Assembly: GCA_965220285.1 (NCBI GenBank)
Contig: OZ244818.1
Span: forward strand, 1,798,001-1,862,000
Source of the DNA: Bin5 sp009843665
Lineage (GTDB): Bacteria > Chloroflexota > Anaerolineae > Caldilineales > Caldilineaceae
Length of the DNA: 64,000 nt
Direction of reading: 5' to 3'
This document shows, one piece after another, positions 51,015 to 60,495 of the stretch. The notes below the pieces were generated by a model. That model saw only the letters and a program-made list of their open reading frames with translations. It ran no database searches and was not told the DNA's origin. The translations under genes were made by a program, and so were the position numbers. Within the stretch, counting starts at the first letter, position 1. Every line of letters begins with the position of its first letter.

Positions 51015-53573
51015 CTAATTGCCCCCGGCAGAGGTGCGCCAGCTGAACCTCTGCTGCAACCAGACCTTCAACAGGACCGGACGGAGCCGACGCCAGTTGT
51101 CCTTCAGCTCGTAGCGGACTTCGTCCTCGAAATGCTCCGAGCGCGGCGCGTAGCGGAACTGAACGTAGATTTCAATGATGCGCCGGATGAACGGGATTCC
51201 CTGGGGAAGGCCTTCTGCCATCAGCGCCTCTCGTTCATAGGGCGTCATGGCCTGCTCGACGGGCACTTGTCGCGATACTTCGCCTGAGACCAGTTGCAGG
51301 GATGGACCGTCCTGCGAAGTCGGTGGATCCTGCGTCTGCCGCGAGCGCAGAGGCATCTTCAACCGTGCAGTCCAGTTCAGCAGCCGTTCATAGTAGATTT
51401 GGGGCTCCTGCAGAAAGGTTCGGGGACCCTGATACATACGCCGCCGCAGAAGCCATACACCTGCGATCAGTGCCAGAACGACCAGGACGAAGCTGGTGGT
51501 GACGACAGGGGTTCGAGTTGGGAGTCCGCCGATGCCCGTGACGGGTCCGACAATGTCCTGGGGGAACTCCTCTTCAAAATCCAAAGCGTCATCGAACAGA
51601 AAGTCCTCGTCCTCGGGCATGAGCTCATCCATACCAGGGATCAGACCGCTGTCCTGGAGTTCTACGCCGGAGGGGCGATCAAGAATGCTCTCGCCGGCGG
51701 TCGGCTCGAACTCGATCCAGCCGTATTGGGGGAAGTAGACCTCGACCCAAGTATGCGCGTCCCGTTCCGTAACCAGGTAGGCGCCGATTTCCGGGTCGTA
51801 CGTTCCTTCGGCATAGCCGCTGGCCGCACGTGCGGGAATGCCCTGGCTGCGCAGCATAGCCGCCATGGCGGAAGCGTAGTAATCGCAGTAGCCGCTCTGA
51901 ATGTCGAAGAGGAAATACTCCAGCGGGTCCTCATCTGCGGCAGGGGCCTGGATCCCTTCGTCGTAGGCGAAAGTGCGCATGAATCGCTCCAGGGCTTTGA
52001 CTTTATCGTAGGTTGTGGGCTCGCCGGCCATAATCTGCTCAGCCAGCTCTGCAACCCGCGGTGAGAAAGTGATGGGAAGTTGGAGGTAGCGGGTGAGATC
52101 TTGTGTCGGATAGTCGACGATTCCCGCTTCACGCAGTTCCCTTATGGTGACTGTGGTCTGGCTGCTGACGACCTGGTATCTTTCGCCCGCCTCCAGCGTA
52201 ATTCTGGAGCGCGCCCACGTAAGTTCGGTGTCCCTTCGACCGTTCGAAGCCGAACCGGCCGGTTCAGTGTAGTCAAGCATCTGCTGAAGCGCGGCCACGG
52301 GAATGCTTGCCTGCACTACGTCTGGCATGGCCAGGAGGATGTTGCCGGTTGGCGTTCGAATGGTGATGGTCTGTGTGACCGGCGTGCGGGCGGACCACTC
52401 CCTCGCTGGGATCGGTTGATTCGAACGGTATGTTGTCTCATCTTCGGCGGTGTTGATCCACTGCCGGCCGGTAAAGCGGTCGAACGCAACGGCACGCCAG
52501 TAGCGGCCCGATGGCGCCTCCACATCCATGATCAGGCGGTCGCTAACGGTACGCTCGCCACCCAGGGTCAAGGTGCGGCCAAAACCGGTTTGGACCGGCC
52601 GGGTCTGTCGATTCAGGCCCTGATAGAGGCGGTTCCACTCCTGCATTGCCGCTTCCCAACGCATGTTGACGGGCTGCAGCAGGTCATGGAAGGGGAGACT
52701 GCGCCCCATGTTGGGCGCGATGAAGGCGAGGGCGATGACGGCCATGGTGTACATGAAGCCGGAGCGCATGAAATCGAAGTTGATGTCCTCGCTGAAATAG
52801 ATGCTGTGGGAGCGCCAGCGCTGGCGATGGTCGACTAGCGTGGTCCAGGCCAGGAGCAGCAGTCCGACGATGCAGTAGGCCACGAGGAACCCCATCACCG
52901 ACACGGGCGCGTAGTGGGTATTGACCAGGAGCGCGATACCGGCCATAAGAACGCCGCGCCAGACGTGGCCGTGCCGAAAGACCGACCAGACACCGAGGTA
53001 GGTGAGCCACCAGACGAGAAAGCCGATTTCGAAGATGAAGACGACGTTGTCGTTGCTGGCCTGCCGGTTAATGGCGGCCTCGATCCATTCCAGCCAGCGC
53101 TCAAGAAGGAAATAGGCGCGGGCTTGCAGGACGGGGATGCCCCTCTCAATGAAGGCCTGGACACGCTGTTCGTCCCCCACGAGAAAGGTCATCAGAAAGA
53201 ACACCCACGCCAAACCGGTGGCAAAGCTGTGGGATAGCATGAAGAAGCTATCAAAGCGGCTGAAGGAGATCAGGGCGCCCATGGTCAGCGCGCCCAAAAC
53301 GACAGCAACCAGCATGCTCATGCTCATGGCGCTGGTCCAGCCGGCATTACTGAGCGAGAGCGCCAGGATGACATAGATGAAGCCGAGCAGCAGCAGCGTG
53401 ACCAGCCGACCCTCACGGAAATAGGCAACGGCAGCATCCACACGTGCGTCCACAGGAGTAGCGGCTGCATCCCCAGACTCATCGAGTACGTACTTTGATA
53501 CTTCGGTACCGGCGGCAGGACCACCGGACCCCGGTTCAGTTGAGCTACTTGGATCCCTAATTTGGTCTTGCAT
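51015..53573 (-). CDS. Transglutaminase-domain membrane protein (TgpA-like)
   Basis: An 852-aa protein. About eight membrane helices fill residues 50-310. The large outer part holds a transglutaminase-like domain: Cys in QSGYCDYYASAMAAMLRSQG, His in DAHTWVEVYFPQYG, Asp/Glu in WIEFEPTAGE. A further helix at about residue 690-710 precedes a cytoplasmic tail like DUF4129. TgpA relatives are thought to crosslink or cleave surface proteins. The next gene upstream (53685-55811) is a large exported protein and may be a partner. Confidence 0.9.
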   Translation of the reverse strand: MQDQIRDPSSSTEPGSGGPAAGTEVSKYVLDESGDAAATPVDARVDAAVAYFREGRLVTLLLLGFIYVILALSLSNAGWTSAMSMSMLVAVVLGALTMGALISFSRFDSFFMLSHSFATGLAWVFFLMTFLVGDEQRVQAFIERGIPVLQARAYFLLERWLEWIEAAINRQASNDNVVFIFEIGFLVWWLTYLGVWSVFRHGHVWRGVLMAGIALLVNTHYAPVSVMGFLVAYCIVGLLLLAWTTLVDHRQRWRSHSIYFSEDINFDFMRSGFMYTMAVIALAFIAPNMGRSLPFHDLLQPVNMRWEAAMQEWNRLYQGLNRQTRPVQTGFGRTLTLGGERTVSDRLIMDVEAPSGRYWRAVAFDRFTGRQWINTAEDETTYRSNQPIPAREWSARTPVTQTITIRTPTGNILLAMPDVVQASIPVAALQQMLDYTEPAGSASNGRRDTELTWARSRITLEAGERYQVVSSQTTVTIRELREAGIVDYPTQDLTRYLQLPITFSPRVAELAEQIMAGEPTTYDKVKALERFMRTFAYDEGIQAPAADEDPLEYFLFDIQSGYCDYYASAMAAMLRSQGIPARAASGYAEGTYDPEIGAYLVTERDAHTWVEVYFPQYGWIEFEPTAGESILDRPSGVELQDSGLIPGMDELMPEDEDFLFDDALDFEEEFPQDIVGPVTGIGGLPTRTPVVTTSFVLVVLALIAGVWLLRRRMYQGPRTFLQEPQIYYERLLNWTARLKMPLRSRQTQDPPTSQDGPSLQLVSGEVSRQVPVEQAMTPYEREALMAEGLPQGIPFIRRIIEIYVQFRYAPRSEHFEDEVRYELKDNWRRLRPVLLKVWLQQRFSWRTSAGGN

Positions 53574-53684
53574 AGTCAGGCTTTCAGGTTGCCAGGCAGA
53601 GGAGGTGCACCCGAATTCTTGCAGTAGAAGGGCAGCACGTCAAAACCTGTCAAACCGACAAGGAGATCAATCACAGTTTAAACA

Positions 53685-55811
53685 TTAGAGCAGCAGCCAC
53701 AGCAGGCCGGCAAACAGAGAACTCAGCACGACGGTCAAGGCGATGGCAAACCACAGGCGCATTGCGCTGATGCTCTCAATGTGGTTGGTCAGCCGCTGCG
53801 GCGGATCTGTCAGGCCCAGCAGCCACACGCGCTGGGGTGAGGCGTCGTCGTCAGGCAGGTCGCCCATCACGACCTGCACGGTGCTGTCGGAGACAAGCCG
53901 CCGCCAGCGGCCCGCTTCCAGCCGGTGCTGGGCCGCTCGCAGAGACTGGCGGATCTCCTGTGCGGCGGCTTCGGCGCGACTGGAGGCGGTTGCAGACGCA
54001 GTTACGTCCTCTGCCGCGGCAGCCTCTCTGTCCAGGGAAGCTGCCATACTATGCCATTGGTCTCCGACTGGTCGAAAGTCCACATCGATCGCTTGTGTGG
54101 TCCGCTGCCACAGGAGTTGGGTCTCTTGCTGCGTCTCCTGCTCCGTAGTCAGGAGGACACTGCGCAACAGCGCCCAGTCAGGCAGTTGAGGCGTGTTCTG
54201 GGCCAGTAGCCGGCGTTTGCCCGCGTCGAGTTGGTCCAGTTGGATGAGAAACCCGTTCGGTTCCTCCGTCAGTGTTGCATCGGCGGCCCCGGAAACTGAC
54301 CAGGTGTTCAGCAGGTTGTTCAAGGCACTCTCGCCGTCGACCCGCCTCTGGAAAATGGGGCGCGCCAAAGCACTGATGGACAGATCATTCCGGGATACTG
54401 TAACGGTAATCTGCCAATTGGCAAAAAGCGTTCGATACTCCGGTCGCGGCAGGGTCTCTTCAGTCAGGATTTCCTCTCCAACCAGCGATACCGCAGCCTC
54501 TTCATTGCCATCCTGCAACTGTTGCAGAACTTCGTGCAGCAGAATGGCCCGCCGTTCGTCATCCAAGGTGGCCGGATCGACGACATCGGCGGGCAGACGG
54601 GCCAACCTTTCGATGAGCAGCAGAGCCTGGGGCCAGTTTTCCTGCAAGCGGGCGGTGCGCAACTGCTGCTGAAGACCCTGGGCCACCCAGCTTTGCAGTT
54701 CCAGGCGGGTCGGTCCCTGCGGCGTCGCCGGGAGAGCCTTCTCCGCCTCCGCCACCATAAGCGCGACGTAGACGCTATCCACGGAGCCATCAGCGGCTAT
54801 TGCGCGCCTGCGATAGAGCGATGCCAGCCGATAGCGCACGGCGGCGAGAACGGTATCCGGCCGGACGCGTTCTTCGCCCACCTGCAGCGCTTGGGTGTAC
54901 GCGGCGAGGGCCTGCTCATAGAAGCGGTCGCGCGTCGCGGTGCGGAGGGCGGGGGACTGATGCAGTTGCGCATACAGGTCACCCAGACGTTGCATAGATT
55001 CCAGGTTATTTTGGGCGCGTATCGCGTTTTGGGCAGCACGAAGCTCCCGTATCCATTGTGGATGGAGCGCCTGGAAAAGGACGTCCGTTGTCGGGGGCCG
55101 CTCCTCACGGAGCCATTCCAATTGGTTGGCACGCATTTTCCAGCCGCGCGGCGATATCTGCAGCCAGCTGTCCGAGGGAGCCAGCCACTGTTCCATGTCG
55201 GCAAAGTCGATGGTTACGCGCCAGCCGCTGATATTGCTGGGCCAAGTGAGCAGCTCAGAGATCGGGTAGTAAAAGTCGAAGGTCTGAGTAGCGGCGAGGG
55301 GCAGATCGTAAAGCAGGGTGAGGCGCCGCCGGGCATCGGCTTCGAACTCAGCCTGAACGCTCTGCCCAACTGTCTGACCAGCGGACTGGAGGGCGAGCGG
55401 CTGTCCATCGAGGGTCACAGCGATGTTGCGGGGAAGGGGGAGACCGGCAGCGGCGGCGGGTTGGGCGACGAGCAGAGTCGCAGTGATCGCCTCACTTTCT
55501 TCATTGTGCAGGCGGTAGGAGGCTTCGATTTGCAGGGTCAGCGAGCGGCCGTCGACGGTTGCGACACGAACGTCAAGGGTGTGGGTAAGCAGAACCAGCG
55601 ATGTCTCGAGGGCGGGTTGCAGGAGAAGATGTGAGGCAACGGCAGCTTCCGATTGGCGTCTTCTTTCGGGGATATGGGTTTCAATCGAAGGCGCGGCCAG
55701 CAGGAGATCGCGGCCGCCGGACAGGAAGATTCCACAACAGAAGATACAAAGGAAAAACCGACAAAGAAAAGTTGCGATCTTAGGACACTCTTGATAAGAT
55801 GTAATGCGCAT
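53685..55811 (-). CDS. Large exported protein with C-terminal anchor
   Basis: A 708-aa protein with an N-terminal hydrophobic signal (FLCRFFLCIFCCGIFLSGG), a beta-rich region to about residue 230, a helical region with TPR-like pairs at about 240-430, and a single C-terminal helix LWFAIALTVVLSSLFAGLLW near residues 685-705. It thus faces outside and is anchored at the end. No catalytic motif. ATG at 55811 chosen after GGGGTGA. Followed on the same strand by the transglutaminase-like gene after 111 bases, so a shared function at the cell surface is plausible. Confidence 0.7.
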   Translation of the reverse strand: MRITSYQECPKIATFLCRFFLCIFCCGIFLSGGRDLLLAAPSIETHIPERRRQSEAAVASHLLLQPALETSLVLLTHTLDVRVATVDGRSLTLQIEASYRLHNEESEAITATLLVAQPAAAAGLPLPRNIAVTLDGQPLALQSAGQTVGQSVQAEFEADARRRLTLLYDLPLAATQTFDFYYPISELLTWPSNISGWRVTIDFADMEQWLAPSDSWLQISPRGWKMRANQLEWLREERPPTTDVLFQALHPQWIRELRAAQNAIRAQNNLESMQRLGDLYAQLHQSPALRTATRDRFYEQALAAYTQALQVGEERVRPDTVLAAVRYRLASLYRRRAIAADGSVDSVYVALMVAEAEKALPATPQGPTRLELQSWVAQGLQQQLRTARLQENWPQALLLIERLARLPADVVDPATLDDERRAILLHEVLQQLQDGNEEAAVSLVGEEILTEETLPRPEYRTLFANWQITVTVSRNDLSISALARPIFQRRVDGESALNNLLNTWSVSGAADATLTEEPNGFLIQLDQLDAGKRRLLAQNTPQLPDWALLRSVLLTTEQETQQETQLLWQRTTQAIDVDFRPVGDQWHSMAASLDREAAAAEDVTASATASSRAEAAAQEIRQSLRAAQHRLEAGRWRRLVSDSTVQVVMGDLPDDDASPQRVWLLGLTDPPQRLTNHIESISAMRLWFAIALTVVLSSLFAGLLWLLL

Positions 55812-55890
55812 AAAAAGATTCACCCCTTTGTCGAGTGGGGTGATTACATGTAGAGATTTCGCACTTTTGTTGGGCACAGCCAGAGTGCAT

Positions 55891-56193
55891 ATGGTACGTT
55901 TGTTGATGCAGTGGGACATCAAAATGGGACATGAACAACCCTATTTTGAATTTGTCATGCGCGAATATGCACCGGGACTAATGCGGTTGGGAATCAACCC
56001 CGCAGAAGTCTGGTATACCATTTATGGAAACGGCCCGCAAATGCTAACGATTGGCGAAGTTTCCGATCTGGAACGGCTACAGACAGTACTGCAGAGCGAA
56101 ACCTGGCAGAATTTGCAGAGGAGACTCTTGAGGCACGTAACAAACTACAATCAGAGAGTTGTAGAGGACAATAGCCGCACTTTTCAACTGTAG
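55891..56193 (+). CDS. Small conserved-type protein, NIPSNAP-like
   Basis: A 100-aa protein: WDIKMGHEQPYFEFVMREYAP, then AEVWYTIYGNGPQML and a C-terminal helix. The layout resembles a dimeric alpha/beta barrel (NIPSNAP-like), but this is a guess from pattern. It is divergent from the exported-protein gene, with a gap of 79 bases. ATG 55891 is chosen; earlier codons run into the promoter region of that gene. Weak ribosome site. Confidence 0.55.
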   Translation: MVRLLMQWDIKMGHEQPYFEFVMREYAPGLMRLGINPAEVWYTIYGNGPQMLTIGEVSDLERLQTVLQSETWQNLQRRLLRHVTNYNQRVVEDNSRTFQL

Positions 56194-56260
56194 GGAAAGT
56201 GTTTGTCCGCCGTCGCCAACCGGTCGGGCAGTTACCGGCGGGCAATAATGGAGAGAATTC

Positions 56261-56731
56261 ATGGCACTTTACGTTCGGAAATTGGAGGAGGAAGAGTGGG
56301 AAGAGTTGGAACGTACAATCCAGAATATGGAAAATGACGTTTCGATTCAACGCCTGATGATCATCCTCCTGTCTGCTCAGGGCCAAAAGGTCCAGGAAAT
56401 CAGCCGCGAAGTCGATCTGCATCCGATCAATGTGCGGAAGTGGATCCATCGCTATAATAAACATGGCCTTGATGGTTTGCGCAGCGGAAAATCGCCCGGC
56501 CGTCCTCCCGTATTTACGGCGGCGCAGCGGCAAGCGATCGTAGACATCGCCTCTGCCGATCCCACCTCACTGAATCTGCCCTTCAATCAGTGGTCGCTGC
56601 AGCGGTTGCGCAAATACCTTATCGACGAAGAAGTCGTAGACCAGATCTCCGTGGAAACTATCCGTCAGATTTTGCGAGCACATGGCATTCAACCCCGTCT
56701 CATGGGTAGCCAGAACCAGGGTGAGCGCTAA
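56261..56731 (+). CDS. Stand-alone transposase-type HTH protein (IS630-like N-terminal domains)
   Basis: A 156-aa protein with two DNA-binding domains of the kind at the N-terminus of IS630/mariner transposases: IQRLMIILLSAQGQKVQEISREVDLHPINVRKWIHRYNKHGLDGL and, after PGRPPVF, a second (AIVDIASADP to TIRQILRAHGIQPR). The DDE catalytic part is absent and the gene ends with a normal stop; nothing downstream looks like the missing half. GGAGAG precedes the ATG. It may be a domesticated DNA-binding protein or a decayed remnant. Confidence 0.75.
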   Translation: MALYVRKLEEEEWEELERTIQNMENDVSIQRLMIILLSAQGQKVQEISREVDLHPINVRKWIHRYNKHGLDGLRSGKSPGRPPVFTAAQRQAIVDIASADPTSLNLPFNQWSLQRLRKYLIDEEVVDQISVETIRQILRAHGIQPRLMGSQNQGER

Positions 56732-56831
56732 GGGACGCGCGAGGAAACCCGGCGCAATTCAGGAAACTCGGAATCAGTAGTTCTCGGTGCCGTGATCAGC
56801 GGCTGGTGAAGCGTTTGTGGATGGCGGTGTG

Positions 56832-58106
56832 TTACGAGCCATGCTTCATTATGAAGCGGGTATCGACCAATATGGCCGCGCCATGCGCGATCGATTCCCA
56901 GTCATAGACGCTGTGCGCGGTAGCGATCACCACACAGTCTGCTTGCCGAGTCTCTTCTTCAAGATCGGCGACTGAGGCAAGAGAAACTCCCAAATCCGCC
57001 AGAGACAGGATGTAGGGGTCGTGATACCTGACGTCGGCGCCTTTGTGCAGGAGGCGTTGCAGGATATCGACGACCGGAGACTCGCGCGCATCGGCGACGT
57101 CGGGCTTGTAGGCTGCGCCCAGCACGAGGACGCGGCTGCCTTTGATCGCTTTGCCGGCATCGTTGAGGGCATCCTGTACCTTCTGCACCCAATAGCGCGG
57201 CATCTCGGCGTTGATCCGGCCGGCCAGCTCGATGAATTGGGCCCTGGCGTTGATCGACCTCATTTTCCAGGCGAGAAAATGGGGGTCGACGGGAATGCAA
57301 GGGCCTCCAACGCCCAGCCCCGGCGTGAACCGGGTAAAACCGAAGGGTTTGGTCGCAGCGGCATCCAGCACCTCCCAACAGTCCAACCCCAGTCTGTCAC
57401 ACATCAGGAGTAGTTCATTGACCAAAGTAATGTTGACGAATCGAAAGGTGTTTTCGAACAGTTTGGCCATCTCTGCGGCAGACGGAGAGGAAACGGGCAC
57501 CAGCGTTGCAAAGACCTGTCCATAGTATGCATGGACGGCGGCGAGGCAGTTTTCGGTCACACCGGCGATTATCTTGGGCGTGGACTTGATGGTCCAGTCG
57601 GTGCGTCCGGGGTCGACGCGCTCGGGCGAAAAGGCGACAAAAAACTCCTCGCCCGCACGCCATCCGTGCGGTTGGGCGGCGGCTTCGAGGCGGGGCAGGA
57701 GCAGTTCGGTTGTCGTTCCGGGATAGGAGGTGGACTCGAGGACGACGAGAAGGCCGGGATGCAGATGGCGGGCGATCTCCTGTCCGCTGGCGAGAATGCT
57801 GGAGACGTCCGGCTGCCGTTTGCTATCAAGAGGTGTGGGCAGGCAGATTGAGACCGCATCGCACTGGCCCAGGACAGCGTAGTCGCTCGTCGCGCGCAAG
57901 CGCGACGACTGGGCGAGTAATTCAGCATCGGCAACGTCGGCGATGTAAGAGCGCCCCTGATTGACGGCTTCGATTTTGATCGGGTCCAGGTCGATGCCGA
58001 CGACTTCGTAGCCGGATGCGGCCAGGGCTACGGCCAAGGGCAGACCCACGTAGCCGAGCCCGACGACGGCGACGCGCGCGGTGCAGTTGTGAAAGCGATC
58101 GAACAC
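56832..58106 (-). CDS. Nucleotide-sugar dehydrogenase (UDP-ManNAc/UDP-GlcNAc type)
   Basis: A 424-aa UDP-sugar 6-dehydrogenase. VAVVGLGYVGLPLAVALA binds NAD, and the catalytic Cys is in GVGGPCIPVDPHFLAW. The C-terminal domain has VLVLGAAYKPDVADARESP, as in WecC-type enzymes. It makes a UDP-uronic acid for surface polysaccharide. GTG start at 58106, after AAGGAG. Lies next to the ThyX gene and is on the same strand. Confidence 0.92.
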   Translation of the reverse strand: MFDRFHNCTARVAVVGLGYVGLPLAVALAASGYEVVGIDLDPIKIEAVNQGRSYIADVADAELLAQSSRLRATSDYAVLGQCDAVSICLPTPLDSKRQPDVSSILASGQEIARHLHPGLLVVLESTSYPGTTTELLLPRLEAAAQPHGWRAGEEFFVAFSPERVDPGRTDWTIKSTPKIIAGVTENCLAAVHAYYGQVFATLVPVSSPSAAEMAKLFENTFRFVNITLVNELLLMCDRLGLDCWEVLDAAATKPFGFTRFTPGLGVGGPCIPVDPHFLAWKMRSINARAQFIELAGRINAEMPRYWVQKVQDALNDAGKAIKGSRVLVLGAAYKPDVADARESPVVDILQRLLHKGADVRYHDPYILSLADLGVSLASVADLEEETRQADCVVIATAHSVYDWESIAHGAAILVDTRFIMKHGS

Positions 58107-58157
58107 GATCAGCGCGCTCCTTGCGGGCAGGGGGTCATTGCATGGTGCCCGGCGCGG

Positions 58158-59249
58158 CTACGTGGACGCGGGGAACTTTTCCCGGTATACGTTCCAGTGT
58201 TCCTGGAAGACGTCGGGAGCGACGGTGTAGAGCATCTCCAGCACGAGCTGGCCGAGGCGGCGAATCTCCCACTGGGCGGCTTTGTCGACGGCGCGCAGCC
58301 AGAGGAAGTGGCTCCAGGCGGCGAAGTTCATGCTGGTGACGATGCGGGTCTCGGTTGCATTGGGCAGGAGAAAACGGGCGTCCTCTTTGCGAATGCCCAT
58401 TTTCCGCAACTCCAGGTAGAGTTGCTGTATGAATTCCCAGGCTTCATCCAGCTTGGCCTGGGCCCCCTTGTTGTCCTTGAAGGCCGGTGGAACAACGGCG
58501 CTCCATTCCCCTTTGTCTAATCCCACATACCTCTGGCTCTCCTGACTGAAGCTGGCCAGGCGGTGGCGCACCAGTTGGTGCGTGCAAGCGCGGCTGATCC
58601 CTTCGAAAAAGAAGGTGGCCGAACCGTGGTGGAGTTGGGCTTCGGCGTCGTCGAGCCCGGGCTGGGTAAAGGCGAGGAGCGTAACGCGCAGTGGGGTTTC
58701 CTCGCGCGGGCGCAGGCAGGAAATGTCTACATCGAGTGAGGGCATGGCCGGGGGCGGCGGGATGGCGGCAGGTTCCGGGGCATGGGCGCCGTTGCCGCTT
58801 GGGATATCGGCGGCGAATTCGGCGTAAACTTTGGGCGCGATGGCTTGCAGAAACGGCATCGCCTGCAGCCCGATCCCGCGGCGGAATAAGTCCAGCCAGA
58901 CGCGCGTGTTAGCACTGACGAGCCAGCTGCCGTCGGCTTCCTGCGTCACCTCACAGTGGCGGTTGAGCATGCGCCAGCGGAGGGGTTCGTCGCTATTGCG
59001 GACGCGCACGGTGGCCACGATGTGCTCGATGATATCCTCGTGGCCTTCCTTGACGCGGTTGACGATAAACCGCGGCGCGGTGCCCATGCGGTGGGTGCTG
59101 CGATAGCAGACGCGGCCGGCATATTCGATGACGTTTTCGGGGTAGGTGCTGGCGCCGTTCCAGATGGTTGCCAGATCGCTCATTTCGAGCAGGTCGGCGG
59201 GGTCGAGGGCCGGATTGGCTTGGGAGTAAGCAACGAGTTCGATGTTCAT
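58158..59249 (-). CDS. thyX: FAD-dependent thymidylate synthase, long form
   Basis: A 363-aa ThyX protein, longer than the usual about 220-250 aa. The catalytic signature RHRLASFSQESQR is at 228-240, with FEGISRACTHQLVRHR before it. The first about 145 residues also have a ThyX pattern (AGRVCYR, HEDIIEH, then WLVSANTRVWLDLFRRG) but lack the RHR signature, followed by a Pro-rich linker (about 155-172). It methylates dUMP to dTMP using methylene-tetrahydrofolate and FAD. ATG at 59249 matches the family start; a TTG at 59285 lies before the visible ribosome site. Confidence 0.9.
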   Translation of the reverse strand: MNIELVAYSQANPALDPADLLEMSDLATIWNGASTYPENVIEYAGRVCYRSTHRMGTAPRFIVNRVKEGHEDIIEHIVATVRVRNSDEPLRWRMLNRHCEVTQEADGSWLVSANTRVWLDLFRRGIGLQAMPFLQAIAPKVYAEFAADIPSGNGAHAPEPAAIPPPPAMPSLDVDISCLRPREETPLRVTLLAFTQPGLDDAEAQLHHGSATFFFEGISRACTHQLVRHRLASFSQESQRYVGLDKGEWSAVVPPAFKDNKGAQAKLDEAWEFIQQLYLELRKMGIRKEDARFLLPNATETRIVTSMNFAAWSHFLWLRAVDKAAQWEIRRLGQLVLEMLYTVAPDVFQEHWNVYREKFPAST

Positions 59250-59505
59250 GGCTTTTGGCAATTTCTGATATAGCACTCCTTTCAAGTGAAGATTTTAGTA
59301 CGGCAAGCCAGGCCATCAAACCCAGTCATCCCAGTGCGGAGTGACATACTCCCAACGGAACAGACACTCAAGGTGTTCGGCTTGTCTGCGTAGGGTTGTG
59401 GGATAGATAACGCACAGGGTGCGTCGAATAATTTGGACTGTTGTTCGGCGGTTGCCGCACAACCAAGTTGCCGGATTGCGACGCGGCTGCCAAGTCGACG
59501 AAGAA

Positions 59506-59931
59506 TCAGAGAGGGTTATGCCACTGGAGTCCTGGGATTCGTCCGAAGTCCGAGTCGTGAGAATGCAGAACCGCTTGGTGTTCAATAGCAAGTGCAGCAA
59601 TATGGGCGTCCGGCACCAAATTCGCGCTTCTGCCGACGGCGTCAAGAATGTTCTGCAAGTGTGTTAGATGTTCCGCGCCAGGATCAAGCGGTTGAATGTG
59701 GGCATATTGGAACCAACTCTTCACCCGGCCCAAGGCGGCTGACGGAGAAACGGGAGTTGCCAAAGCTCGAGGATTGGCCATCAATCGCACGAATGCAATT
59801 GACACAGACCATGGTATACCAACACTCTCCGTGCCGTTGATTAGACCTTCCAACCAGAGACTCGCTGCTTCGTGATAAGGGCTTTGCTTGTGATGTGCGA
59901 AAACGAGCAAATTGACATCCGGAACGATCAT
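59506..59931 (-). CDS. PIN-domain ribonuclease toxin (VapC family)
   Basis: A 141-aa PIN-domain protein. MIVPDVNLLVFAHH carries the first catalytic Asp, and NLVPDAHIAALAIEHQAVLHSHDSDFGR the other acidic residues. It is the toxin of a VapBC-type pair, cutting RNA. The ATG overlaps the stop of the upstream gene as ATGA, the usual antitoxin-toxin arrangement. Base composition is lower in GC than the flanking liv genes. Confidence 0.9.
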   Translation of the reverse strand: MIVPDVNLLVFAHHKQSPYHEAASLWLEGLINGTESVGIPWSVSIAFVRLMANPRALATPVSPSAALGRVKSWFQYAHIQPLDPGAEHLTHLQNILDAVGRSANLVPDAHIAALAIEHQAVLHSHDSDFGRIPGLQWHNPL

Positions 59932-60290
59932 TTCAAGTTTTTCCTAGCGAAATGCTCGTCATCAAGATCATAAAGTATTTCCTTCAGTTTATCCGGATCG
60001 ACCCTGGGGGCGTACTCGCTGCTATGCGGTTCTACTCGAAACGTCTTGGTGTTCAGGTTTTCTAATTCCTGTTCTATTGAACGCAAGAGTCGTATACGTC
60101 CCTGCTTTTGTGCCAGTGAACGCGCGCACTTCAGGTCACTCTTGGCCAATGAGATCTGTCGAAGAATTTTTCTGGCCAGTCCTCGCCTGAAGTAAATTTC
60201 GGCATCATCCGGATTGATGCGTATGGCGTCATCACAAGTGGCAATCGCTTCTTCAGCTGTGCATATGACAATCTTGGCCTTTCCATGCAT
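59928..60290 (-). CDS. TPR-containing partner of the PIN-domain toxin
   Basis: A 120-aa protein. Residues about 12-55 form a TPR-like pair (AIATCDDAIRINPDDAEIYFRRGLARKIL then helices), where a VapB antitoxin would have its DNA-binding domain. The C-terminal DPDKLKEILYDLDDEHFARK looks like a toxin-binding tail. ATG 60290 follows GGGAGGTTACCGAA; the frame is open further to a possible ATG at 60488. Coupled to the toxin gene by ATGA. Probable antitoxin of an unusual kind. Confidence 0.65.
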   Translation of the reverse strand: MHGKAKIVICTAEEAIATCDDAIRINPDDAEIYFRRGLARKILRQISLAKSDLKCARSLAQKQGRIRLLRSIEQELENLNTKTFRVEPHSSEYAPRVDPDKLKEILYDLDDEHFARKNLK

Positions 60291-60495
60291 TTCGGTAACC
60301 TCCCGCCCACATAATTCTAACTGAGCTTCAATCACGTGCGGCGCCCATTCATGCGAATTATACACCAAGCGGCTCCCCTCCGGTTCATCCGCCCAGAAAC
60401 TTGCGTACGAGGGGACGCATCTGCAGTCAAACGGAGAAACTGTCTGCGAGTCTAGAACTGCTCGTTGCCGGTTAACATAGTGCCACATGAGCGAA

